A stretch of DNA of 8,299 bases from Flavobacterium sp. (GCA_019105125.1 JAHRWO010000283.1:1-8299); one strand, 5' to 3'. Positions 1-7,105 are shown, counted from the first letter of the stretch. Notes: generated by a model from the letters alone, not told the origin. Numbers and translations: made by a program.

Positions 1-61
1 AATCAAGAATGGATGATTCTTGTCCTTCAATCAAAGAGATAAATTCCTTTTCTGATAGCAT
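1..61 (-). CDS. N-terminal fragment of a probable AlbA_2/Schlafen-type domain protein (cut by window edge)
   Basis: An open minus-strand frame begins with ATG at 61-59 and stays open to the window edge, giving only 20 residues: MLSEKEFISLIEGQESSILD. The pattern of a short helix followed by E-G-x-E-S-x-x-L-[DE] is how many AlbA_2 (Schlafen AlbA-like, putative DNA- or nucleic-acid-binding) domains begin; in that family the next residues are usually F-K, which lie outside the window. The ATG sits 20 bp from palindromic repeat B1, and I see no clear Shine-Dalgarno, as is normal in Bacteroidota. AlbA_2 proteins are often transcriptional regulators or accessory/defence-associated proteins, so the gene fits a variable genomic region. 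With 20 residues the family call is tentative; that this is a real gene start is more likely than not. Confidence 0.5.
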   Translation of the reverse strand, partial: MLSEKEFISLIEGQESSILD

Positions 62-80
62 TTTTGGTCTTTTTATTATT

Positions 81-225
81 GGCTATAACGGATAGCGGTA
101 TGTTTTTGTTGCCGATTACGGAGTACATCACTGTCAAGCCACGATGAAGTTTGAAGCGAGCCACAGCCGTTGATTTCCGCACTATCTCGGCAATAAAATA
201 TACCGCATGTTACCGCCTGGTGTTC
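81..225. repeat. Palindromic intergenic element, copy B1
   Basis: An imperfect palindrome with a copy (B2) at 7274-7416 in the same orientation. The inner arms are 95-114 (GCGGTATG...TTGCCG) and 188-206 (CGGCAA...ATACCGC), with a loop of about 73 nt. An outer arm pair, GGCTATAAC at 81-89 and GTTACCGCC at 209-217, pairs at eight of nine positions counting one wobble. It ends in CTGGTGTTC (217-225), shared exactly with B2. The long hairpin with a variable loop is MITE-like or recombination-site-like. No protein product is expected. Confidence 0.75.
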
Positions 226-384
226 TGTCTTCCAGTCTTGTAAACCATTGTCATTATTCAGTTTCCGTGTCATTGTAATATTACTTTTCTGTCTTTCTGT
301 GTCGGCTCGTGTCAGCATTTTATATTTTTTTTAGTGTCGGCAAATTTTTTAAAACAATTTCTTTCGGTGTGATGGCTTTGCAAG

Positions 385-437
385 CTCTTTGACAAAGCTT
401 TGGTTGGAGCGTTGGCTTGTGGGGCTTTGGCAATGTG
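385..437 (+). repeat. G/T-rich direct repeat, copy A1
   Basis: A 53-bp sequence beginning CTCTTTGACAAAGC and ending TTTGGCAATGTG is repeated in the same orientation at 7053-7105 with one mismatch (G at 407 against C at 7075). It ends 19 bp from the stop codon of the effector gene. A diverged third copy (A3) lies at about 7577-7632. The perfect 10-bp palindrome CAAAGCTTTG lies inside it. Together with A2 it brackets the five-gene operon. Confidence 0.85.
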
Positions 438-455
438 CTTGCTATTGGATGACAA

Positions 456-1475
456 TTAAATTTCATTAAGTGATACATTTTTGGGATAATCCTTTTTCAT
501 TTCTGTTACTAAAGAATCAAAATCAATATCACCACCACCACCATTTTCAATTATAGTAAGTGCTTCAATCCATTGTGCTTTTCCTGTTGAATTAAGATGA
601 ATAATTGATAAATCACCACCTGCTCGCATCCAGATACCTTTGTCTTTAATCCCCTCTGGATAAAGTTTTACAGAAATTTCAAATAACTTCTGCTTTAATG
701 AAAGCTTAATGGGATATTGCTCTATTCTAATATAATCTATTAGACCAAATAAAAACTCTGTTGCATTTTTAGAAGCATACGGTTGCGAACCTTCTTTGTC
801 AGAGTTTTCTTTATCATCAACTAGGTCTGATATTCCACGAATTAATAAAGATTTTATCAGGGGATAAGGTCTACAAGCTTCCAAAAATCCTAAGCCCTCC
901 ATTTCTACCGCTAAAGCATGACTGCAATTTTGTTTTAAAAAATTAAATAATGAAGATTTTACAGAACCAACAACCTTTTCACCCGAAGCAATTGTGCCAA
1001 CAAATGCTGAAATATCGCTTTGAAATTTGGTGTTTACTAATGAACGAGAAATATTAGACCATTTGTCTGAAATTGAAAAACTAGTTGCCAACTGTTCTAG
1101 TTCATAAGAAGAAAAACCGAATTGTGGTCTTGGTAAAAAAACATCCTTTTCTTTTCCTCTTTCATAGCCATAAACATCAGAGCCTATAACAATATCACCA
1201 ATTCTCACATCTTTCAAACCGCCCGCAACACCAACAAAAAAGATATACGATGGATGAAAATGATTGATTATTCTTTCAGTTTCAATAGCTGCATTAATGT
1301 TTGTCTGATTTGTTCTGCCAACAATAATTTGTAATTTATTGCCATTAGAAATATAATCACCAACCTTATAAATGGATTTTGATTCAGGATGTATATAATC
1401 TGTTACATTGGAAAGTTTGCTAATTACAGCTTGCTCTTCAATTGCAAGTGCTGTCTGAATAACTATTGTGTTCAT
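456..1475 (-). CDS. Nucleoside phosphorylase/nucleosidase-fold effector with C-terminal EAD1 adaptor domain
   Basis: A 339-residue protein in two parts. Residues 1-250 resemble the PNP/MTAN (purine nucleoside phosphorylase, MTA/SAH nucleosidase) fold: an early A-I-E-E stretch (11-14), glycine-rich FVGVAGGL (80-87), GDIVIG (93-98), SGEK (164-167), the nucleoside-binding EMEG (191-194) and RGISDLVD (213-220), whose Asp217 matches the catalytic Asp of MTAN-type enzymes. Residues 259-339 form an effector-associated domain 1 (EAD1): LYPEG (271-275), IWMRAGGD (281-288), STGKAQW (296-302), NGGGG (311-315) and DYPKN (329-333). The same domain ends the upstream scaffold protein. Its ATG overlaps the stop of that gene as ATGA, and it is the last gene of the operon. 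Related PNP domains in the Detocs phage-defence system cleave ATP, so a toxic nucleotide-cleaving effector recruited through EAD1 is the likely role; substrate is not readable from sequence. A housekeeping MTA/SAH nucleosidase is unlikely because of the EAD1 fusion and the context. Confidence 0.88.
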   Translation of the reverse strand: MNTIVIQTALAIEEQAVISKLSNVTDYIHPESKSIYKVGDYISNGNKLQIIVGRTNQTNINAAIETERIINHFHPSYIFFVGVAGGLKDVRIGDIVIGSDVYGYERGKEKDVFLPRPQFGFSSYELEQLATSFSISDKWSNISRSLVNTKFQSDISAFVGTIASGEKVVGSVKSSLFNFLKQNCSHALAVEMEGLGFLEACRPYPLIKSLLIRGISDLVDDKENSDKEGSQPYASKNATEFLFGLIDYIRIEQYPIKLSLKQKLFEISVKLYPEGIKDKGIWMRAGGDLSIIHLNSTGKAQWIEALTIIENGGGGDIDFDSLVTEMKKDYPKNVSLNEI

Positions 1476-4009
1476 ATTTTGTCAAATAAATCCTTTAAAG
1501 TTTTTAACTCTTCATTTTTTTTATAATCTTCAAGCATTGTTTTAATAAGTTTCTTTGGCGTAACATCGTCGCATCCACCATTTCGTAGTTTTTTTAAAAT
1601 TTCGAGCCACGTTTCCCTTCCTGTAGAATGTGTTATTAAATAAGATTCATCGCCATTAGCTCTTTCCCAAATTTTATCTTGTTTGGGACCACTTGGATAA
1701 AGTCTAATGCACAATTCTGAAAAAGTTTCCCACCATTCATTTTCTGTAATTGAAACATGGGAAAGTAAACCCTTTGCCCAGGCCCAAAACCTATCTGATG
1801 TATTAAGAAGACTGCTACATTCATTTAATGAAATTCGAAAATTGTGAATGGAATATGATTTTTGATAAATAACATGGGCAACTGTAAAATAATTTTTTCT
1901 TAGTGTAAGCTGTCCTAATTGGGTTGCATTAACCACGTCAATACTGCCATAATAATTAACTATATAATCTCTTAATATGTTTTCTGATAATTGACTAAAA
2001 GTTAAAAAAATGGGTAATGCAGCTTTAAAATTGTTCCTATTATAATATAAAAATGTAGATATGCCGTGTTTTAATATATAGTCCTCTAATTCTATGTCTT
2101 CAGGAACAACTATTGTTGAATTTATGCTTAAAGCTTGTAATAAAGCAGTAGATGTTTTTTGCAAAAAGTTAGTTTTTGCAGTTGATGAAAAACAATTCCA
2201 AATACGCTCGCGATTATAATAATTGAGAATATCCCCATAATCAGATTCGCTTACTTTCTCAATGAGTTTCACACTATATTCCTTACCCTCTAAAACTGAA
2301 TCAAATAGATTGAAAATTTTGCTCCGCACATCGGGTATTCCATCTGATACTGTATTACCTAAGTCAATACTTGTTAGCCATATCTCTTGCCAAATAACTT
2401 TTGTTGAATCAATTATTTCTAAAAGATTTGGTTTTTTATGACAAAAATCTCCGCAAATTCTAATTAATCTTTTATCACCATTTTCAATTGTAAATCTAAT
2501 GATATCAACAGGAGGTATATTTATAATGATTTCATTAATACCCTCAAAATAATCTTCCTGTTTATCAACTTCAAGTTGTTTAACAATTGCCTCTTCAAAT
2601 GAATATTCAAGAAACATTAATTTAGCATGAAACCGTAGCCAGTTTTTTCTTAAGGAAAAATCAATTAATTCTTTAATTGCAGGTTTAATATTTTTTTTAT
2701 TTAACTGAGAGATGAAAGCAATTTCAGATTTACTTGAGTTATCAATAAATGACTCAATATAATCTAAAATAGATATATTTTTATTCAGCCAGTTAAAAAC
2801 AATAGAAGCTTTAGTAACATCAATATCTGACAGATACTGACTTATTTCTTGATTTATATATATATTCCACCAATTTTCGGAATTTGTTGTTTTTAGTTTT
2901 TCGAACAATTGAGAGAAATCCGTTTTCTTAGATTCATATTCAGAAAACAAAAAACTTGAGAGCCAAATACCAAGTGACTTTTTTAATTTAACCTCACTAT
3001 TTTCGAAAGTATTAGTTTTGAAAATTCGTACAATATGTAAATCTGCTACCTGACATGTACCAATCAAGTCACAAATTTTGTCTAATAATTTTTCTTTAAA
3101 GTTAGAGCCCTTACTTTTTAATGGAGAGTATTCTGCAATAACACTTGATAATGAGTTTAATTTTTTTAAATCATTAATAGAATCAAAATCTTCAAATGTC
3201 TCTATTACAATACCAATTTTATTTATAGCTTCTTTTGAAATTTCATTTATCTCGCACAATTTTCTAAACATAGAAACTCTCGAAACAGCTTCTGGGACAC
3301 CACCTAAAAGTTGTTCATAGAAATTTTCTAATACAAAATTATCCTGTATATTAACTATACAAAAGCCTTTATTTGAAAATCGACTCTCAGTATTTTTTTG
3401 AATACATATGAAATTTAAATTGTTTTTGGGAACTGCATCAGCATTAAAGTATAATCCGAAATTAAGTTTCTCTTTTTCTTCTATTGAAAGGATTTTCCAA
3501 TAACGAGATAATGTCGCCTCAAAGTTATCCATTCCGACCCATACAATAGTGTTAGAATATTTTTCAATATTAGCATGTCCATGGATTACTTTGTTAATGC
3601 GACCTTGAATGGAATTAAAATTTTTAGTTTCTTCATTTTTTTTAATATTTACTATAATGGGTTCAATAGGACAATCTTTATTAATACTATTAGGTAAATG
3701 ACATAGAACAGAATCTAAATCAATTAAAAATTTTAATTCAATCTTTGAAACAACTAGAACATGAGAAAATACTCTTCCGCGCCTTACTTCTGGAGATCTA
3801 TCTGGAAATGTCTTCATTATTAAAAAATAATCATCTACCATTAAACCACGAACTGTAGATTCCCAAACTACTCCATTATCCTGATCCTGAATATCTGAGT
3901 GAAATGCTAATTTCTTCGCAATTTGGATGTCCTTAAATGTAGATTTGAGCAACCCAAATCCACCTTTTTCATCCTCGCCACATAATATTTGGTTAATTAT
4001 TATCTCCAC
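1472..4009 (-). CDS. GAP1-type (GTPase-associated protein 1) scaffold with C-terminal EAD1 domain
   Basis: An 845-residue protein. Residues 1-130 look like the type 2 N-terminal domain of GTPase-associated protein 1: a start of I-x-Q-x-L-x-G-E (5-12), then FGLLKST (18-24), and TFPDRSPEVRRGRVFSHVLV (67-86), the family's TFPD...RxGxVFSHxL pattern. Residues about 137-225 fit the GAP1 middle domain (W-V-G-x-D-x-F-E, RYWKIL, LNFGLYF). Residues about 230-755 are mainly helical with no motif I recognise and may be a repeat-like solenoid. Residues 756-845 are EAD1: LYPSGP (770-775), IWERANGD (780-787), STGRETW (795-801), NGG (810-812). The start is GTG, sharing one base with the upstream TAG stop; this start is preferred because the family motif begins at residue 5. 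GAP1 proteins occur only next to the paired GTPases, so it probably links GTPase state to the effector. The EAD1 should bind the EAD1 of the next gene's product. No catalytic residues seen. Confidence 0.82.
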   Translation of the reverse strand: MEIIINQILCGEDEKGGFGLLKSTFKDIQIAKKLAFHSDIQDQDNGVVWESTVRGLMVDDYFLIMKTFPDRSPEVRRGRVFSHVLVVSKIELKFLIDLDSVLCHLPNSINKDCPIEPIIVNIKKNEETKNFNSIQGRINKVIHGHANIEKYSNTIVWVGMDNFEATLSRYWKILSIEEKEKLNFGLYFNADAVPKNNLNFICIQKNTESRFSNKGFCIVNIQDNFVLENFYEQLLGGVPEAVSRVSMFRKLCEINEISKEAINKIGIVIETFEDFDSINDLKKLNSLSSVIAEYSPLKSKGSNFKEKLLDKICDLIGTCQVADLHIVRIFKTNTFENSEVKLKKSLGIWLSSFLFSEYESKKTDFSQLFEKLKTTNSENWWNIYINQEISQYLSDIDVTKASIVFNWLNKNISILDYIESFIDNSSKSEIAFISQLNKKNIKPAIKELIDFSLRKNWLRFHAKLMFLEYSFEEAIVKQLEVDKQEDYFEGINEIIINIPPVDIIRFTIENGDKRLIRICGDFCHKKPNLLEIIDSTKVIWQEIWLTSIDLGNTVSDGIPDVRSKIFNLFDSVLEGKEYSVKLIEKVSESDYGDILNYYNRERIWNCFSSTAKTNFLQKTSTALLQALSINSTIVVPEDIELEDYILKHGISTFLYYNRNNFKAALPIFLTFSQLSENILRDYIVNYYGSIDVVNATQLGQLTLRKNYFTVAHVIYQKSYSIHNFRISLNECSSLLNTSDRFWAWAKGLLSHVSITENEWWETFSELCIRLYPSGPKQDKIWERANGDESYLITHSTGRETWLEILKKLRNGGCDDVTPKKLIKTMLEDYKKNEELKTLKDLFDKI

Positions 4010-4833
4010 TATAATGCTTCTAAAATTAATTCTGTAATATCCTCAGTTGTTTCTCCATTTTCTTTTACTAAAAAACCAAAACATTCAGGTCCTTCAATTT
4101 GATATTTTTCTTTATTCTCAAGACTATTTAAGGGAAATCCAAGTGCAGACAACCCAATTATTTTAAAAAACTGTTTATCCCAATTAGTTTCAATAAAGTT
4201 CAATAGTAAAGGCAATCTTGAGTTAATAACCTCTTCTGGGTTATTCATTGTTTCTAATTCGTCCCAACAAGTTAAAACTACTAATAGTTTTACCTGCGTA
4301 TTTTTAGTATGATAGTTATATCCTTTATGGTGTAGGATAAATTGCAATAGCTCTATTAATGATGATTGGTCGGAAATACTATATTCACTTTCATTAGAAT
4401 CTACAACAGGAGTATTTTCTTTTGTAACTTCAATGGTGCTGATATCTTTTGGTTGATTTATAGAATTCAAACGAATAAAGAAAATCCAATTGTCGCTATT
4501 ATCAATTGCTTTAGCCCAGTTAGTGCTGATTTCACGTCCATCAATAATTCCATTAATTTGTTCACCACCATATTCTGGGCATAATAAATCTGTTTGATTT
4601 AAATCAGAAGTTTGAATTGGTAAATAAAAAAGATCTGATTTTTCTGTATTTGTTGGTTTTGGTTCTTCACCGATAGCCAAAGCTTCTCGAGCAGCAGAAA
4701 TAGTACTTAAATTCTCAACAGCCTTATATAGAGTAAGTTTGCTTTTTTTCTTTTGTAATCTTGAATAAAGCTGAGTTAAAAAAACTGTTTTTGAAGAATG
4801 CGGTTTTCCAATTATTAATAGTTGTTTATGCAT
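4009..4833 (-). CDS. DO-GTPase1-like TRAFAC-type GTPase with degenerate motifs
   Basis: A 274-residue P-loop protein. A hydrophobic beta strand (QLLIIG) leads into GKPHSSKT (9-16), a Walker A in which the usual Gly before Lys is Ser; it is followed by a helix with FLTQLYSRL. PEYGGEQ (86-92) lies where a switch II/G3 element would be expected. VVLTCWDEL (185-193) takes the place of G4: TCWD instead of [NT]KxD, so the lysine is missing. GLSALG (227-232) fits the G5 SA loop. Order and partners match the first of the two linked GTPases (Double-GTPase 1) in predicted GTPase conflict systems. The ATG overlaps the end of the upstream GTPase gene by 8 bp and its TAG overlaps the next gene by one base, so its level is tied to both partners. 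It may form a heterodimer with the neighbour. The 1-versus-2 label is from memory of the families; GTPase fold is much surer than the exact name. Confidence 0.75.
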   Translation of the reverse strand: MHKQLLIIGKPHSSKTVFLTQLYSRLQKKKSKLTLYKAVENLSTISAAREALAIGEEPKPTNTEKSDLFYLPIQTSDLNQTDLLCPEYGGEQINGIIDGREISTNWAKAIDNSDNWIFFIRLNSINQPKDISTIEVTKENTPVVDSNESEYSISDQSSLIELLQFILHHKGYNYHTKNTQVKLLVVLTCWDELETMNNPEEVINSRLPLLLNFIETNWDKQFFKIIGLSALGFPLNSLENKEKYQIEGPECFGFLVKENGETTEDITELILEAL

Positions 4834-5788
4834 GGCTCTTAAAATTTAGAAAAGTATCATTTGGGTAACTATTTTCAATAATTATTTCATCCGCAGAAGG
4901 AACATAAATTTTGTCAAGTAGCCATTCAATGACTTCAAGATTATTTTTATGAACCAGGTCATCAGGATTCTTGGATGGAAAATTACTGATATCTATTTCG
5001 CAATAATTGGAAAAAATATCTGATAACTCCGAATGAAGATTTTCCTTAATTACTGGATGTATGTCAGCCTTTAGATCAGCTTTAGACCAGACAACAACAA
5101 TTGGTCGGTTTTTTAAATTGCTTTTAAGCATTTCTGCAATGTCAATAATCTCAGTCTTTGCAAGATTTTTTCTGTTTATTAAATCTTCACAATCTAGAAA
5201 TAATACAAATCCGTTTGAATTATCATAAATCCAACGTGCATTTTCAGCATTACTGTCATTTATGTTTTGAGACCAGTATGAAAATACTTCCCCTGAGGCA
5301 TCAGAAATTAAAATATCCTTTAGCTTACTTTCGGAGTCTCTCAGAGCTAAATGTAATAATCTAAGGTAATTAGAAGGTGTTGGATCTGGTAATGTTACTT
5401 TTTTATTTACGACTTTTAGTTTATGATACAACTTATCCCAACCGATAATAGTTTTAGAGCCAGAAAATGAATACTTTTTAAAATGTTCGCCATTGTATAA
5501 TAAGGTGTAGAGCATTGCTAAAAAAGTAGTTTTACCAGCCTTTGCCTTTCCAGCTAAACCTATAACTACTGGACTATTTCTATAACTTATTAAATTGACT
5601 TCTTCGATTTTAAAAGGTTCACCTGTCCAAAGAGGATTTACTTTATTAATCTTTTTCTGTATTTTTTCTTTACTAACAGGAGTTATTGGATTATTTTTTA
5701 ACCAGTGTTCGCATTTAGTATGATCTTCATGCCCTTCATAACATGAAATCGGTGCTGTACAGTCTGGATTTGAGCATTTACCTTCCAT
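4826..5788 (-). CDS. DO-GTPase2-like GTPase with N-terminal Cys/His cluster
   Basis: A 320-residue protein. Residues 1-29 hold C5, C10, C16, H20, H23, C26 and H28, a likely zinc-binding head. After a linker (30-72), VVIGLAG leads into a canonical Walker A, GKAKAGKT (80-87), then FLAMLYTLL. FSGSKTIIGW (108-117) recalls the AGS-x-T-L-x-G segment of Double-GTPase 2 proteins. ILISDASGE (159-167) supplies G3 DxxG (D163, G166), and VVVWSKAD (231-238) supplies G4 as SKxD. So, unlike the next gene's product, this member keeps all core GTP-binding motifs and is the better candidate for real GTP hydrolysis. It starts 2 bp after the stop of the upstream GASH gene and overlaps the following GTPase gene by 8 bp. 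It most likely acts in the cytoplasm as a nucleotide switch together with its partner GTPase. A generic small GTPase of other function is less likely given the neighbours. Confidence 0.8.
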   Translation of the reverse strand: MEGKCSNPDCTAPISCYEGHEDHTKCEHWLKNNPITPVSKEKIQKKINKVNPLWTGEPFKIEEVNLISYRNSPVVIGLAGKAKAGKTTFLAMLYTLLYNGEHFKKYSFSGSKTIIGWDKLYHKLKVVNKKVTLPDPTPSNYLRLLHLALRDSESKLKDILISDASGEVFSYWSQNINDSNAENARWIYDNSNGFVLFLDCEDLINRKNLAKTEIIDIAEMLKSNLKNRPIVVVWSKADLKADIHPVIKENLHSELSDIFSNYCEIDISNFPSKNPDDLVHKNNLEVIEWLLDKIYVPSADEIIIENSYPNDTFLNFKSHA

Positions 5789-5790
5789 GT

Positions 5791-7008
5791 CTATTTTTTT
5801 AGAAAATTTATAACTTGTACATCGTGGAATAACCAGAGCGTGAATTCACTCAACGTCAACTCTGTTGTTTCTGTGATCCCAAGATGTTTTTTAATTTCTT
5901 TAATTGAAAATTTATTAAACACTATCCCCCTTATAAAATCAAATAATAAAATCCTTTCAGATTCTATTTCACTATCAGCAATATATTGTTTTAATAATTC
6001 TTTTTTATCGTCAATTAATTTCAATATTTCTGAAATTTTCATTTTGTTGTCTTCCTCTATAGTAATTCCTATATGGGTTTCCTTAAGAAAATAATTAACG
6101 CTCTGTGGGTATATGTATGGAATGAACTCAGAGTAATCAATTGCTAAAATAATTTCCAATAGCCCTTTAGGGATTTCTTTATAACTTGCTTTTAATATTC
6201 CTGAATAACAAGCTTCTTTCCACCACAGTAACTCTGTCCTCAAATTCAATGAGTTATTATTATTCAATAAAAGTTTAGTTACAATATTTTTAATTGATTC
6301 TTGGATCTTGTTTAGTTTTTCTTCTATATGCGTATTCTGTTGAACTAATACGCTTTTTAATATTTCAGATATACCATTTGCCGCATTCTTAGATAAGAAC
6401 TTTGTCCAATTGACATCATTCCAATGTGGATTTTGTCCACCTTGTCCCCAGCCTGAATGACTGATAGCAGCCATTAAACTTGTTTCTAGTTTAACATTAT
6501 CTATTGTAACATCCTGTAGTTTAGTTAACTCTATTTTGATCTCTTTTAAATTATTAGTTTTTGAAATTGAATAATTATCAATTGCTGCTTCTTCAATTTT
6601 ATTTCCAATTTGGTTTAAGAAGCCAATAATTAAATCTTTTTCTTTTCCTTTTAGTTTTAAATATTTTTGGATATTCTTACTACTTAGCCAAATTAAATTT
6701 GCTAAGTTTATGTCTGCTGATAATTTTTCAAGTGTTTCAAATATTACTGCTCTGATATAGGTCAAAGGAGTATCCTTACAATTGGATGTAAAAGTTTTCC
6801 AATTATCAATTATCAACTGTTGCACGTCAAGAACATCTGGATTGGTTGGATTTATTTCTGGATCAAATGCAATTAAAACAAATGTCGGTATTTTATTTTT
6901 ACTTTTTGTGAGTTTCTTTTCTAAGGAAACACTTGCTTTCAAAAGTTTATCGACATTTTCATCTTCAGTTATCTGAATCAGATTATTTGTGAGAAATTCT
7001 TGTATCAT
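5791..7008 (-). CDS. GASH-type (GTPase-associated system helical) protein
   Basis: A 405-residue, mainly helical protein without signal peptide, membrane segment or catalytic motif that I can see. Landmarks fitting the GTPase-associated system helical family are P-T-F-V-L-I-A-F-D-P (41-50), the W-x(9)-D-T-P-x(4)-R-A region (70-87), the glycine-rich GWGQGGQNPHW (186-196), RTELLWWKEACYS (257-269) and YPQSVNYFLKE (300-310). Residues 225-250 are a polar helix that could be coiled coil. It is the first gene of the operon; its TAG stop is 2 bp from the next ATG. The ATG at 7008 is chosen because the frame upstream enters repeat DNA. Family members are found beside the DO-GTPases; their biochemical role is unproven, and an adaptor or trigger-sensing part is my inference. 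No TAnnTTTG promoter box was found in the repeat-rich DNA upstream, so the operon promoter is not located. Confidence 0.72.
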   Translation of the reverse strand: MIQEFLTNNLIQITEDENVDKLLKASVSLEKKLTKSKNKIPTFVLIAFDPEINPTNPDVLDVQQLIIDNWKTFTSNCKDTPLTYIRAVIFETLEKLSADINLANLIWLSSKNIQKYLKLKGKEKDLIIGFLNQIGNKIEEAAIDNYSISKTNNLKEIKIELTKLQDVTIDNVKLETSLMAAISHSGWGQGGQNPHWNDVNWTKFLSKNAANGISEILKSVLVQQNTHIEEKLNKIQESIKNIVTKLLLNNNNSLNLRTELLWWKEACYSGILKASYKEIPKGLLEIILAIDYSEFIPYIYPQSVNYFLKETHIGITIEEDNKMKISEILKLIDDKKELLKQYIADSEIESERILLFDFIRGIVFNKFSIKEIKKHLGITETTELTLSEFTLWLFHDVQVINFLKK

Positions 7009-7052
7009 AATTTAATAATTTAAGTTACTATTTTTGTGTCGGCAAAATTGCA

Positions 7053-7105
7053 CTCTTTGACAAAGCTTTGGTTGCAGCGTTGGCTTGTGGGGCTTTGGCA
7101 ATGTG
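7053..7105 (+). repeat. G/T-rich direct repeat, copy A2
   Basis: Matches A1 (385-437) at 52 of 53 positions in the same orientation. It lies 45 bp upstream of the first ATG of the operon, so A1 and A2 enclose the five genes and almost nothing else. Exchange between the two would remove a 6668-bp unit and leave one copy. The near identity, compared with the diverged A3, suggests a recent duplication or gene conversion. Confidence 0.85.

Larger units (their letters stand above)
62..455. other. Left non-coding flank, repeat-built
   Basis: This stretch of about 390 bp between the AlbA_2-like start and the effector stop codon holds no credible gene. It contains palindromic element B1 (81-225), a short module GTGTCGGCTcGTGTCAG at 299-315 that recurs in gapped form near 7178-7202, the motif GTGTCGGCAAA at 334-344 (identical at 7036-7046), and G/T-rich element A1 (385-437). 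A minus-strand frame of 80 codons over 76-318 is only a reading of B1. I found no convincing rho-independent terminator after the effector gene and no clear Bacteroidota -7 box (TAnnTTTG) before the left gene. Confidence 0.7.

Noticed and set aside
76..318. 80-codon minus-strand open frame
   Set aside because: It reads through palindromic element B1; composition is not protein-like and the same DNA recurs at 7274-7416 without the frame being kept.
375..398. GCTTTG...CAAAGC stem as terminator of the operon
   Set aside because: Only 6 bp with a 12-nt loop and no T run after it on the minus strand.
531..542. Four tandem ACC triplets suggesting a microsatellite
   Set aside because: They simply encode the Gly run of the EAD1 NGG motif in the effector; too short to claim a contingency locus.
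3078..3320. Plus-strand open frame inside the scaffold gene
   Set aside because: Antisense shadow of a long coding region with recognisable domains; the same holds for 4366-4584, 5158-5364, 5840-6094 and 6782-6976.
385..7105. CRISPR array
   Set aside because: The repeats are few, 53 bp long and kilobases apart, with no regular spacers and no cas genes.
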